Source: an uncultured Collinsella sp. | GTDB taxonomy: Bacteria; Actinomycetota; Coriobacteriia; Coriobacteriales; Coriobacteriaceae | Length of the DNA stretch: 13,963 bases | Assembly: GCA_937981515.1 (NCBI GenBank) | Contig: CALJNY010000271.1 | Location: 1-13,963 of the forward strand | Reading direction: 5' to 3' | In this document: positions 7,262 to 13,396 of the stretch, piece after piece | Numbering within the stretch: position 1 is the stretch's first letter | Layout of the letters: every line of letters begins with the position of its first letter | Notes under the pieces: model-generated | Told to the model about the DNA's origin: nothing | The model's input: only the letters and a program-made list of their open reading frames with translations | Databases searched by the model: none | Program-made: the position numbers and the translations under genes

Positions 7262-9439
7262 ATGTCCGAGCTGTGCTCCGTGCCGCGCGTCTCGGAGCGT
7301 TTTGCCCAGAGCAATGCGCTCGACGAGGACATCGCGCGGCTCAAATATGTTTCGGGTAAACGTGAGGAGGCCCTTCGCCGTCTGGGAATTCGGACGGTGG
7401 GGGACCTCCTTCTCCATATTCCTCATCGCTACCTGGACTTTACTCGCTCGTGGTCCATCGAGATGGCGCCCATCGGTACCGTGTGCACCATCATCGCCAC
7501 GGTCGATCGTATTGTCCAAAAGCAGCCCCGTCCGCGTATGCAGGTGACTGAGGTCTCGCTCGTGGACGAGACGGGCGTGCTGCAGGTTGCCTTTTTCCGT
7601 CAGCCTTGGATTGCCCAACAGCTTAAGCAGGGCGACCGCCTGGCCGTGATGGGCAAGGTCGAGTTTGCCTACGGCTTTAAGCAGATGGCCTCGCCCCACT
7701 TTGAAAAGCTCGAGGACGGGCGCGCCGCGGGTACCATTTTGCCGGTCCACTACGTAAGTGACGGCGTGAGTCAGGCATGGATGCGCCGTATCGTGAGCGG
7801 TGCGCTCGAAGTGGTCGCCAATCCGTTCGATCCCATTCCCGCGCCGCTGCGCGCAAAGCGGAAGCTCATGAGCAATGCCCGTGCGCTGCGCTCGATCCAC
7901 TTTCCCTCGAGCATGGCCGAGCGCGACATCGCACGCCGGCGTCTTGCCTACGAGGAGTGTCTCTGCCTGCAGCTCGCGCTGCGTCTGCGCAACGATGGCG
8001 GTATGGTCGACGTAGTGCCTTATGCGCATGACGCGGGCGAGCATTTGGCTGCGCTCAAACAGGCCCTGCCGTTTTCGCTGAGCGATGAGCAGGAGGCTGC
8101 ATTTCAAGACATCCTGCATGATATGTGCGATGGCGGTCGTGTGATGAACCGTCTGCTGCTGGGTGACGTCGGTACCGGTAAGACCGCCGTTGCCGCCTGC
8201 GCGTTGGCGGTTGCGGCCGATAGCGGCACCCAGGCGTGCGTCATGGCGCCCACGGGCGTGCTGGCGCGTCAATATGCCGATAAGACCGGCCCTCTGCTCT
8301 CGCAGGCTGGTATGACCTGGGCGCTCCTTACGGGCGCCACGCCGGCGGCCGAGCGTGAACAGATTCATGCTCGGCTCCAGTCTGGCGAGCTCGACGTACT
8401 CTTTGGTACTCATGCGGTGCTTTCGGAGAATGTCACGTTCAAGCATTTGTCGCTTGTGGTGATCGACGAGCAGCACCGCTTTGGCGTGGGTCAGCGTAAC
8501 GCTCTACGCGCAAAAGGCCCGGGTGCCGACTTGCTGGTCATGACTGCCACGCCGATCCCGCGCACGCTGGCGCTTTCGGTGTACGGCGACCTGGATACGA
8601 GCATCATCCGCCATCGTCCCGTTCCGGGTGCCGGCGTGACGACGCGCGTCCTCACCGAGTCGAGTCGCGACCTGGCCTATGGCGCCATTCGCGAGGCGCA
8701 CGAAAAGGGACAGCAAGCCTACGTGATCTGTCCGCTCGTGGAGCCGAGCGATTCGGCCGATGAGCTCGAAGACGTACCCGGCATCGCTCGCGACGACGAG
8801 GGCCGCGTGACCGTGCCCGTGCCGTTGCATGACACGGCGACCGAGCTCGATCGCCTTCGTCTGGCATTACCGGGGCTTACCATCGAGCGTCTTTACGGCC
8901 GCATGTCGGCGGGGGAGAAGGACCGGGTCATCGATGCCTTTAAGCGTGGCGAGATCGATGTGCTCGTCTCGACCACGGTGGTCGAGGTGGGCGTTGACGT
9001 GCCCAACGCCACCGTAATGGTTATCGAGAATGGCGAGCGCTTTGGTTTGGCGGCCTTGCACCAGCTGCGCGGGCGCGTAGGCCGCGGCAGCGTGTCGGGT
9101 ACGTGCCTGGTCATGACGCACTCCAAGGGCAACGGCGGCGCGTCGGCGGCTCAAGACCGCCTCCAGTCGCTCGAGAAGACCTCGGACGGCTTTACGCTCG
9201 CCCAGATGGACCTGCGTCTGCGCCACGAGGGCGAAATCCTGGGTTACCGCCAGCATGGCGGCGTGACCTTGCGCTTTGTGGACCTGGATGCCGACGAGGA
9301 ATTGATCGAGTGGGCTCATTTGGACGCGGTCGAGCTCTTGCGGTATGCTTGCAACCTTGACTCCGTGGCGACGCGCCCTCTACGCGATGCGGTCGCCATG
9401 CGGTATCGACACATCTTTAAGGAGGTCAGCGGAGGATGA
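7262..9439 (+). CDS. recG: ATP-dependent DNA helicase RecG
   Basis: Branch-migration helicase that rewinds and reverses stalled replication forks and processes recombination intermediates. It has 725 aa, slightly above the usual size of about 690. The N-terminal wedge/OB region opens with LRRLGIRTVGDLLLHIPHRY (about 39-58). Motif I is GDVGTGKT (301-308), the DEAD-type box is DEQH (402-405), and motif III is TATPIPRT nearby. The second helicase domain has VVEVGVDVPNATV, ENGERFG and LRGRVGRG, all typical of RecG. A charged insertion lies near 500-515 (SDELEDVPGIARDDEGR). The ATG start follows fakA by 9 nt without a good ribosome site, so translation is probably coupled. The end overlaps rsmD by 4 nt. 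No SOS box is visible upstream. Confidence 0.97.
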   Translation: MSELCSVPRVSERFAQSNALDEDIARLKYVSGKREEALRRLGIRTVGDLLLHIPHRYLDFTRSWSIEMAPIGTVCTIIATVDRIVQKQPRPRMQVTEVSLVDETGVLQVAFFRQPWIAQQLKQGDRLAVMGKVEFAYGFKQMASPHFEKLEDGRAAGTILPVHYVSDGVSQAWMRRIVSGALEVVANPFDPIPAPLRAKRKLMSNARALRSIHFPSSMAERDIARRRLAYEECLCLQLALRLRNDGGMVDVVPYAHDAGEHLAALKQALPFSLSDEQEAAFQDILHDMCDGGRVMNRLLLGDVGTGKTAVAACALAVAADSGTQACVMAPTGVLARQYADKTGPLLSQAGMTWALLTGATPAAEREQIHARLQSGELDVLFGTHAVLSENVTFKHLSLVVIDEQHRFGVGQRNALRAKGPGADLLVMTATPIPRTLALSVYGDLDTSIIRHRPVPGAGVTTRVLTESSRDLAYGAIREAHEKGQQAYVICPLVEPSDSADELEDVPGIARDDEGRVTVPVPLHDTATELDRLRLALPGLTIERLYGRMSAGEKDRVIDAFKRGEIDVLVSTTVVEVGVDVPNATVMVIENGERFGLAALHQLRGRVGRGSVSGTCLVMTHSKGNGGASAAQDRLQSLEKTSDGFTLAQMDLRLRHEGEILGYRQHGGVTLRFVDLDADEELIEWAHLDAVELLRYACNLDSVATRPLRDAVAMRYRHIFKEVSGG
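9419..9426 (+). promoter_or_regulatory. Near-perfect Shine-Dalgarno for rsmD inside recG
   Basis: AAGGAGGT lies 9 nt before ATG 9436, within the last recG codons. A second GGAGG (9431-9435) touches the start codon. The first is the functional candidate by spacing and points to strong independent initiation despite the 4-nt ATGA overlap. Confidence 0.75.
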
Positions 9440-10065
9440 GAATCATCGGCGGCGAATGGCGCGGTCGTAAGATCGAGGAGCCCCGTGGTCGCGATGTCAC
9501 CCGCCCCACGACCGATCGCGTGCGCGAGGCGTGCGCATCTATGGTCATGTCGGCATTCGACTTCGATCTGGACGAGGTCCGCGTGCTGGATGCCTTTGGC
9601 GGCTCCGGCGCCTTGGGCATTGAGATGCTCTCGCGTGGTGCCCGCTCGCTCACCACGTTCGAGATCGATCGCAACGCTGCTCGTCTGATTACCAAGAATA
9701 TCGAGTCGCTGTGCCGTGACCGTGCGCGTTGGCGCGTGGTGACGGGTGACGTGCTGGCAAGCGCCTCGCGCGGCCGCGTGCCGGGCGGTCCCTTTGACCT
9801 GGTCCTGCTCGACCCGCCCTATGCTTTTGGTGCCGAGCCGGTCGAGGAGCTGCTGCAAAACCTGTCTCAGCAGGGCTTGCTGGCGCAGGGCGCCTACGCT
9901 CTCTTTGAGCACGCCGCGGCCGATACGGGCGCTCACCCGACCGATTTTGAGACCGTGCGAGAGAAGCGCTACGGCATAACCTCGGTTGACTTGCTTCGCT
10001 GGGTTGGCAACGGCGAGGATGATGGCAACGATAGCGACGCACCCACGGAGGATGCCCATGAGTGA
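9436..10065 (+). CDS. rsmD: 16S rRNA (guanine-966-N2) methyltransferase RsmD
   Basis: SAM-dependent enzyme that methylates G966 of 16S rRNA during 30S assembly (E. coli numbering). It has 209 aa; the family is typically 180-200. It begins MRIIGGEWRGRKI, the conserved RsmD N-terminus, with RPTTDRVREA at about 23-32. The SAM-binding motif is LDAFGGSGALGIEML near 51-65 and the catalytic motif is LLDPPY near 123-128. The C-terminal tail is acidic (DDGNDSDAPTEDAHE) and probably disordered. It overlaps recG by 4 nt and coaD by 8 nt. The neighbouring rsmD-coaD pair is one of the most widespread bacterial gene pairs, which supports both calls. Confidence 0.95.
   Translation: MRIIGGEWRGRKIEEPRGRDVTRPTTDRVREACASMVMSAFDFDLDEVRVLDAFGGSGALGIEMLSRGARSLTTFEIDRNAARLITKNIESLCRDRARWRVVTGDVLASASRGRVPGGPFDLVLLDPPYAFGAEPVEELLQNLSQQGLLAQGAYALFEHAAADTGAHPTDFETVREKRYGITSVDLLRWVGNGEDDGNDSDAPTEDAHE
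10047..10051 (+). promoter_or_regulatory. Ribosome binding site fixing the coaD start
   Basis: GGAGG sits 6 nt before ATG 10058. The open frame extends back to ATG 9986 and includes ATG 10052, but only 10058 has normal spacing and gives the family's usual N-terminus. Confidence 0.8.
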
Positions 10066-10555
10066 CACCATTAACCGCGTAATCGTCCCGGGCACCTTCG
10101 ATCCCATCACGTTTGGCCATATCGACGTCATCCGCCGCGCCCGCCGCATCTTTCCCAGCGTGATTGTGGCCGTTGCCGAGTCGCAGGGCAAAAACGGCGT
10201 CGGCACCACGTTTATGCTCGACGAGCGCGTGGCGCTGGCCCGTGAGGCGCTCGGTGATATTGACGGCGTCGAGGTGCTGCCCTTCACCGGGCTCTTGGTC
10301 GATTTTGCCCGCGAACAGGGAGCAGGAGCCGTGGTCAAGGGCCTGCGTGCCATGACCGACTTTGAGTACGAGCTGCAGCAGGCCGACCTCAACTACCGCC
10401 TGGATAGCGAGCTGGAGTCCATCTTTGTCATGAGTGCGCCGCAGTACGGCTATATCTCGAGCTCGGTGGTTCGCCAGATTGCCTCGCTCGGTAGCGACGT
10501 CTCTAATTTTGTTCCGCCCAATGTGGTCAAGGCGCTTAAACATCGCTTTTCGTGA
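10058..10555 (+). CDS. coaD: Phosphopantetheine adenylyltransferase CoaD
   Basis: Fourth step of coenzyme A synthesis: adenylates 4'-phosphopantetheine with ATP to give dephospho-CoA. It has 165 aa, matching the usual 160 or so. The N-terminal signature PGTFDPITFGH at 11-21 contains the T/HxGH ATP-binding motif (TFGH, 18-21). Further family segments are VVKGLRAMTDFEYE and the C-terminal ISSSVVR, the nucleotide-binding SSS/T-R motif, followed by NFVPPNVVKALK. The start overlaps rsmD by 8 nt. It ends the operon that begins at yloU; the next gene lies 68 nt on with its own possible promoter. Confidence 0.96.
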   Translation: MSDTINRVIVPGTFDPITFGHIDVIRRARRIFPSVIVAVAESQGKNGVGTTFMLDERVALAREALGDIDGVEVLPFTGLLVDFAREQGAGAVVKGLRAMTDFEYELQQADLNYRLDSELESIFVMSAPQYGYISSSVVRQIASLGSDVSNFVPPNVVKALKHRFS

Positions 10556-10579
10556 CGTTTTTTAATGCCTGGTGGCATG

Positions 10580-10588
10580 TGGTAAACT
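10580..10588 (+). promoter_or_regulatory. Possible extended -10 promoter for the coiled-coil gene
   Basis: TGGTAAACT is an extended -10 (TGn plus TAAACT, five of six matches), 35 nt upstream of ATG 10624. A T-rich run TTTTTTTAAT (10557-10566) covers the -35 region without a clear hexamer. Confidence 0.4.
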
Positions 10589-10611
10589 AACACGATGATA
10601 TGTTACCTATG

Positions 10612-10618
10612 AAAGGAG
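10612..10618 (+). promoter_or_regulatory. Ribosome binding site fixing the start at 10624
   Basis: AAAGGAG lies 5 nt before ATG 10624. In-frame ATGs at 10600 and 10609 lie upstream of it without a ribosome site, so they are rejected as starts. Confidence 0.75.
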
Positions 10619-10623
10619 ACCGG

Positions 10624-11121
10624 ATGCCGGGCGAGAATTTTCCTGGCGACAGGATCGTGAGTCTTGTCGACGAGCTCGAGGGGCTCATCGAAGAGGCTAA
10701 GACGCCGTTCGGCAAGAACGCCCAGATGAAGGTTATCGATGCCGACGTCTTCTTTAACATCCTCGACGAGATCCGCATGAGCTATCCCGAGGAATGGCAG
10801 AAGTCCCGCCGTATCCTCAAGGAGCGCGAGGAGCTTATGGCTTCCGCCGCCGCTCAGGCCGATTCCATCATCGCCGATGCTCAGCAGCAGGCGCTCACCA
10901 TTGCCGGCGAGCAGGAGATCGTCCGCTTAGCGCAGCAGCAGGCCGACGACATCCGCGACCGTGCCCAGCAGTATGAGCGCGAGACGAGCTATGCCGCCGA
11001 GGATTACGCCGAGCAGGTCTTTACGCACCTCGAGGAGAACCTCAAGAGCCTGACCGGCACCGTCACCCGTTGTCGCCAGCAGCTTAACGAGGGTGCCGCC
11101 CAGCAGAATGGTCAGTGGTAA
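10624..11121 (+). CDS. DivIVA/SepIVA-like coiled-coil protein
   Basis: A 165-aa soluble protein with no signal peptide or membrane segment. Residues 8-26 form a short amphipathic helix (DRIVSLVDELEGLIEEAK). Residues 35-52 read MKVIDADVFFNILDEIRM, then YPEEWQKSRRILKEREEL. From about 55 to 150 the protein is a long Ala/Gln/Glu-rich helix (ASAAAQADSIIADAQQQA), almost certainly a coiled coil. This resembles actinobacterial DivIVA-domain proteins such as mycobacterial SepIVA, a septation factor. The mycobacterial gene sits next to the same DUF177, rpmF and rnc neighbours found here. Automatic pipelines may call it an ATP synthase B-like or ATPase protein because of the coiled coil; nothing here supports ATPase activity. 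The SepIVA link is an inference from motif pattern and gene order. It overlaps the next gene by one base (TAATG). Confidence 0.75.
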   Translation: MPGENFPGDRIVSLVDELEGLIEEAKTPFGKNAQMKVIDADVFFNILDEIRMSYPEEWQKSRRILKEREELMASAAAQADSIIADAQQQALTIAGEQEIVRLAQQQADDIRDRAQQYERETSYAAEDYAEQVFTHLEENLKSLTGTVTRCRQQLNEGAAQQNGQW

Positions 11122-11675
11122 TGGCTGAGTTCCCGAACGTTACCGTCGATCTTTCCGAGCAGCTCGAGTTTCCCGGAGACTCGTATCCGCTGACCGGCAA
11201 GGTCGATGTCGCCGCCTATACGGTGGGCGAGAAGGAGTACCAGCTGCAGGACGGCATTGACTACGACGTGGTCTTTACCAATGCCGGCACCGGTGTTCTG
11301 CTTACGGGCATGGTCCGCGCGCACGCAACCGGTGAGTGCGACCGTTGCCTGGAGCCCGCTTCGTTTGATATCGCCGGTGAGATTGAGGAATTCTATCTCT
11401 TTAACGAGCCCGAGGACCCCGAGGCCTACGAAGACGGCTATGAGCTGCTGGGCGAGGATCGCATCGTCGATCTGGGCGAGCCCATCAACGACGCGGTCGT
11501 CATGGACACGCCGTTCGTTGTCCTGTGCAAGCCCGATTGTCGCGGCCTGTGCCCCACCTGCGGCATCAATCTCAACGTCGAGCAATGCGATTGCGCCGCT
11601 CAAGCAGAGGCCGAATGGGCCGCTGCCACGGAAAATCCATTTGCAGCATTGAAGAATCTCAAGCTTGACGAGTAA
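11121..11675 (+). CDS. DUF177 (YceD family) protein
   Basis: A 184-aa cytosolic protein. It has an N-terminal beta-rich part with the DUF177 pattern and two cysteine clusters: CDRC (73-76) and C136, C140, C144, C147, C156, C158, suggesting a bound zinc. The segment GLCPTCGINLN is typical of the family. DUF177/YceD proteins are almost always encoded next to rpmF; homologues are linked to 23S rRNA accumulation and ribosome assembly, but the exact activity is not established. The start ATG 11121 shares its A with the preceding TAA stop, a classic coupled TAATG junction. A GTG two codons earlier (11115) is possible but less likely. No clear ribosome site is present, which fits coupling to the upstream gene. 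Confidence 0.88.
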   Translation: MAEFPNVTVDLSEQLEFPGDSYPLTGKVDVAAYTVGEKEYQLQDGIDYDVVFTNAGTGVLLTGMVRAHATGECDRCLEPASFDIAGEIEEFYLFNEPEDPEAYEDGYELLGEDRIVDLGEPINDAVVMDTPFVVLCKPDCRGLCPTCGINLNVEQCDCAAQAEAEWAAATENPFAALKNLKLDE

Positions 11676-11680
11676 AACTG

Positions 11681-11689
11681 TGGTAGTAT
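11681..11689 (+). promoter_or_regulatory. Possible extended -10 promoter for rpmF
   Basis: TGGTAGTAT (TGn plus TAGTAT) lies 51 nt before the rpmF start. TTGACG (11665-11670) is a good -35 hexamer but only 13 nt away, too close for a standard pair. An extra start for the ribosomal protein gene is plausible; the upstream operon promoter could also serve it. Confidence 0.3.
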
Positions 11690-11739
11690 CGCTACTTGCG
11701 CGTAATCGCCACACTGGATAGTTCATAAGGAAGGTCACT

Positions 11740-11919
11740 ATGCCCGTACCTAAACAAAAGCAGGGTCGTATCCGCACTCACACCCGCCGTTCCGCCAACA
11801 TGAAGATCTCGGCTGCGGCTCAGTCCACGTGCCCCCGTTGCGGCGCTGTCAAGCTCCCGCACCACGTGTGCCCCAGCTGCGGTTTCTACAAGGACCGCGA
11901 GGTTATCGTTACCGAGTAA
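11740..11919 (+). CDS. rpmF: 50S ribosomal protein L32 (bL32)
   Basis: Ribosomal large-subunit protein of 59 aa, normal for the family. It begins MPVPKQKQGRIRTHTRRSAN; the common N-terminus is MAVPKxKxSRxRxxxRRSxx. The zinc-ribbon cysteines are C31, C34, C44 and C47 (CPRCG and CPSCG), so this is the zinc-containing C+ form and not the cysteine-free form some bacteria use under zinc limitation. The ribosome site AAGGAAGG (11727-11734) lies 5 nt before the ATG. It follows the DUF177 gene by 64 nt, the usual pairing, and is followed by a terminator at 11960-11989. Confidence 0.97.
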   Translation: MPVPKQKQGRIRTHTRRSANMKISAAAQSTCPRCGAVKLPHHVCPSCGFYKDREVIVTE

Positions 11920-11922
11920 CTG

Positions 11923-11928
11923 TATACT
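11923..11928 (+). promoter_or_regulatory. Possible -10 for plsX
   Basis: TATACT, five of six matches, lies 3 nt after the rpmF stop. There is no good -35. It matters because a terminator (11960-11989) stands only 17 nt before plsX, so a plsX promoter has to lie upstream of that hairpin or plsX must depend on readthrough. Confidence 0.3.
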
Positions 11929-11942
11929 CTGGATGCGATGCC

Positions 11943-11956
11943 GTTCCAACTGGAAC
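11943..11956 (+). repeat. 14-bp palindrome in the plsX leader
   Basis: GTTCCA and TGGAAC are exact inverted repeats around AC. The site lies about 15-28 nt after the possible -10 at 11923, a position suited to an operator or a small leader hairpin. It does not match any fatty-acid regulator site I can recognise. Confidence 0.4.
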
Positions 11957-11959
11957 CAC

Positions 11960-11989
11960 AATGGCCGGCTCAATGAGTCGGCCATTTTT
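11960..11989 (+). terminator. Intrinsic terminator between rpmF and plsX
   Basis: AATGGCCGGCTC (11960-11971), loop AAT, GAGTCGGCCATT (11975-11986), then TTTTT (11985-11989). There is one G-U wobble in a 12-bp stem. It should end rpmF transcripts, fully or partly. Confidence 0.9.
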
Positions 11990-11993
11990 GTAT

Positions 11994-11999
11994 AAGGAG
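11994..11999 (+). promoter_or_regulatory. Ribosome binding site fixing the plsX start
   Basis: AAGGAG lies 7 nt before ATG 12007 but only 1 nt before the in-frame ATG 12001, so 12007 is the likely start. Confidence 0.8.
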
Positions 12000-12006
12000 C
12001 ATGTAT

Positions 12007-13026
12007 ATGAGTAACGTTCGCGTTTGTGTAGACGTTGTGGGCGGAGACGAGAAGCCTCAGGTTGTCCTCGACGGTATCGAGGCGGCGCTTGCGGCGGATC
12101 CCGATATCGAGGTCTTGGCCGTCGGTCCCGCAGAGATCGTGAACCCCTTTGCCGCGGCTCACGCTCGCGTTGAGGCCTTGGAGGCGCCCGATGTCATCGC
12201 CATGGATGACGATCCCATTCGAGCCGTGATGACCAAGCGCAAGTCCTCGATCGTGCTTGCCTGCCGAGCCATTAAGAAGGGCAACGCGGATGCGTTCTTC
12301 TCTGCCGGCTCCACTGGCGCCATGACCGCTGCCGCTACCGCCTACGTGACGCCGTTTAGGTATCAGGCCGAGGGCAAGAAGCAACCGGTACGTCCGTGCC
12401 TCACCAACGCACTGCCCAACCGCGCCGGCGGCCTGACGGTTCTGTGCGACATGGGCGCCAACCCCGATGTCGAGGTCGACGACATGGTGCGTTTTGCCCA
12501 GATGGGTAGTGCCTATGCACGCGTCGTCTTGGGCATTGAGTATCCCCGCGTCGGTCTGCTCGGCAACGGCACCGAGGATGAGAAGGGCTCCAACTTTACC
12601 AAGGCATGCTTCCCGGCCATGAAGGCCGCGGTTCCCGGCTTTGTGGGCAACTGCGAGGGCACCGACCTGACCTCGGGTAACTTTGACGTCGTCGTTGCCG
12701 ATGGCATGTCGGGCAACATCGCGCTCAAGGCAACCGAGGGCGCCGCTAAGTTTTTGCTGCAAGAGCTCAAGGGTGCCTTTATGGCTTCGCTCGGCACCAA
12801 GATCGCCGCGTTGCTCATCAAAAAGCAGATGCGCGAGATCAAGGCAAAGCTCTCGGGCGATGCTAAGGGCGGCGCCATTCTGCTGGGCCTGCGTGGCGTG
12901 GTCCTGATCGGCCACGGTGCCACCTCGGTCGAGGCCGTCAAAAACGGTACGCTTGCCGCGGCCCAGGCCGTGCGCGCCGGGCTGGTCGAGAACGTCGCCA
13001 ACTCTATGGACGGCATCGTTTTGTAG
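12007..13026 (+). CDS. plsX: Phosphate acyltransferase PlsX
   Basis: Peripheral membrane enzyme that converts acyl-ACP plus phosphate to acyl-phosphate, the acyl donor for PlsY in the first step of phospholipid synthesis. It has 339 aa, normal for the family. The N-terminus VRVCVDVVGGDEKP replaces the commoner DAMGGD form with DVVGGD. Other family segments are FFSAGSTGAMTAAA near 98-111, LLGNGTEDEKGSNF near 179-192, CEGTDLTSGNFDVVVADGMSGNIALK near 217-242, and the C-terminal GLRGVVLIGHGATS. A terminator and possible leader control lie just upstream. It precedes acpP and rnc, the order seen in many Gram-positives, without fapR or the fab genes between them. Its product pool is shared with that of FakA, encoded 5 kb upstream. 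Confidence 0.95.
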   Translation: MSNVRVCVDVVGGDEKPQVVLDGIEAALAADPDIEVLAVGPAEIVNPFAAAHARVEALEAPDVIAMDDDPIRAVMTKRKSSIVLACRAIKKGNADAFFSAGSTGAMTAAATAYVTPFRYQAEGKKQPVRPCLTNALPNRAGGLTVLCDMGANPDVEVDDMVRFAQMGSAYARVVLGIEYPRVGLLGNGTEDEKGSNFTKACFPAMKAAVPGFVGNCEGTDLTSGNFDVVVADGMSGNIALKATEGAAKFLLQELKGAFMASLGTKIAALLIKKQMREIKAKLSGDAKGGAILLGLRGVVLIGHGATSVEAVKNGTLAAAQAVRAGLVENVANSMDGIVL

Positions 13027-13073
13027 GAGCGAGTTAGAGCGCTGTTATGTGCCTCGCGGCCTTCGTCGTGGGG

Positions 13074-13079
13074 TAGAAT
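13074..13079 (+). promoter_or_regulatory. Possible -10 for acpP
   Basis: TAGAAT, five of six matches, lies 71 nt upstream of the acpP start. No convincing -35 is present. A promoter here would place the hairpin at 13093-13114 in the 5' leader. Confidence 0.3.
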
Positions 13080-13092
13080 CAAAACCGTGTCT

Positions 13093-13114
13093 TGGCGCTG
13101 CGCTTGCGGCGCCA
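13093..13114 (+). other. Stable hairpin in the acpP leader
   Basis: TGGCGCTGC (13093-13101), loop GCTT, GCGGCGCCA (13106-13114): nine pairs with one G-U wobble. No U-run follows, so it is not an intrinsic terminator. It ends 24 nt before the acpP ribosome site and may stabilise the mRNA 5' end or be a recognition or processing site. Confidence 0.55.
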
Positions 13115-13138
13115 GCTCGTTGATGTTCACGCAATATG

Positions 13139-13144
13139 AGAGGA
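13139..13144 (+). promoter_or_regulatory. Ribosome binding site fixing the acpP start
   Basis: AGAGGA lies 6 nt before ATG 13151. The in-frame ATG at 13136 overlaps this site and is rejected as the start. Confidence 0.75.
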
Positions 13145-13150
13145 AGCGCT

Positions 13151-13393
13151 ATGGACCGCTCCGAAATCTTCGATAAGATCGCCGAAGTCGCCGCTGACGT
13201 TCTGGGCGTCGATGTCGCTGACATTAGCGACGAGACTACCTTTGACGATCTCGATGCCGATTCGCTCGAGCGTCTGCAGCTGGTGACGGCCATCGAGGAC
13301 GAGTTCGACCTCGAGATCGATGACGAGACCCTGCTGTCGCTCAACTCTGTCGCCGACGCTGTCGACGCTATTGAAAACGCCAAGGAGGCCTAA
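13151..13393 (+). CDS. acpP: Acyl carrier protein
   Basis: Small acidic protein of 80 aa that carries growing fatty acyl chains on a 4'-phosphopantetheine arm. The attachment serine is S38 in the motif LDADSLERLQLV; the usual form is LGADSLDxVELV. The four-helix pattern and strong acidity (EIFDKIAEVAADVLG at the start, IEDEFDLEIDDETL in helix III) fit a dissociated type II fatty acid synthase ACP. It lies 124 nt after plsX with a hairpin in between, and 3 nt before the rnc start, so acpP and rnc are co-transcribed. A carrier protein for another pathway is possible but unlikely given plsX and rnc beside it. Confidence 0.94.
   Translation: MDRSEIFDKIAEVAADVLGVDVADISDETTFDDLDADSLERLQLVTAIEDEFDLEIDDETLLSLNSVADAVDAIENAKEA
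13382..13388 (+). promoter_or_regulatory. Ribosome binding site for rnc inside acpP
   Basis: AAGGAGG, a strong match to the 16S rRNA tail, lies 8 nt before TTG 13397. It supports the rare TTG start, since no ATG or GTG lies near the expected N-terminus. Confidence 0.75.
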
Positions 13394-13396
13394 GTC

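Noticed and set aside
5582..8476. A 964-codon open frame on the - strand across fakA and recG
   Set aside because: It lies entirely opposite two well-recognised genes; long antisense frames are common in GC-rich coding DNA, and its translation is low-complexity (Gly/His/Asp/Leu-rich) with no recognisable domain.
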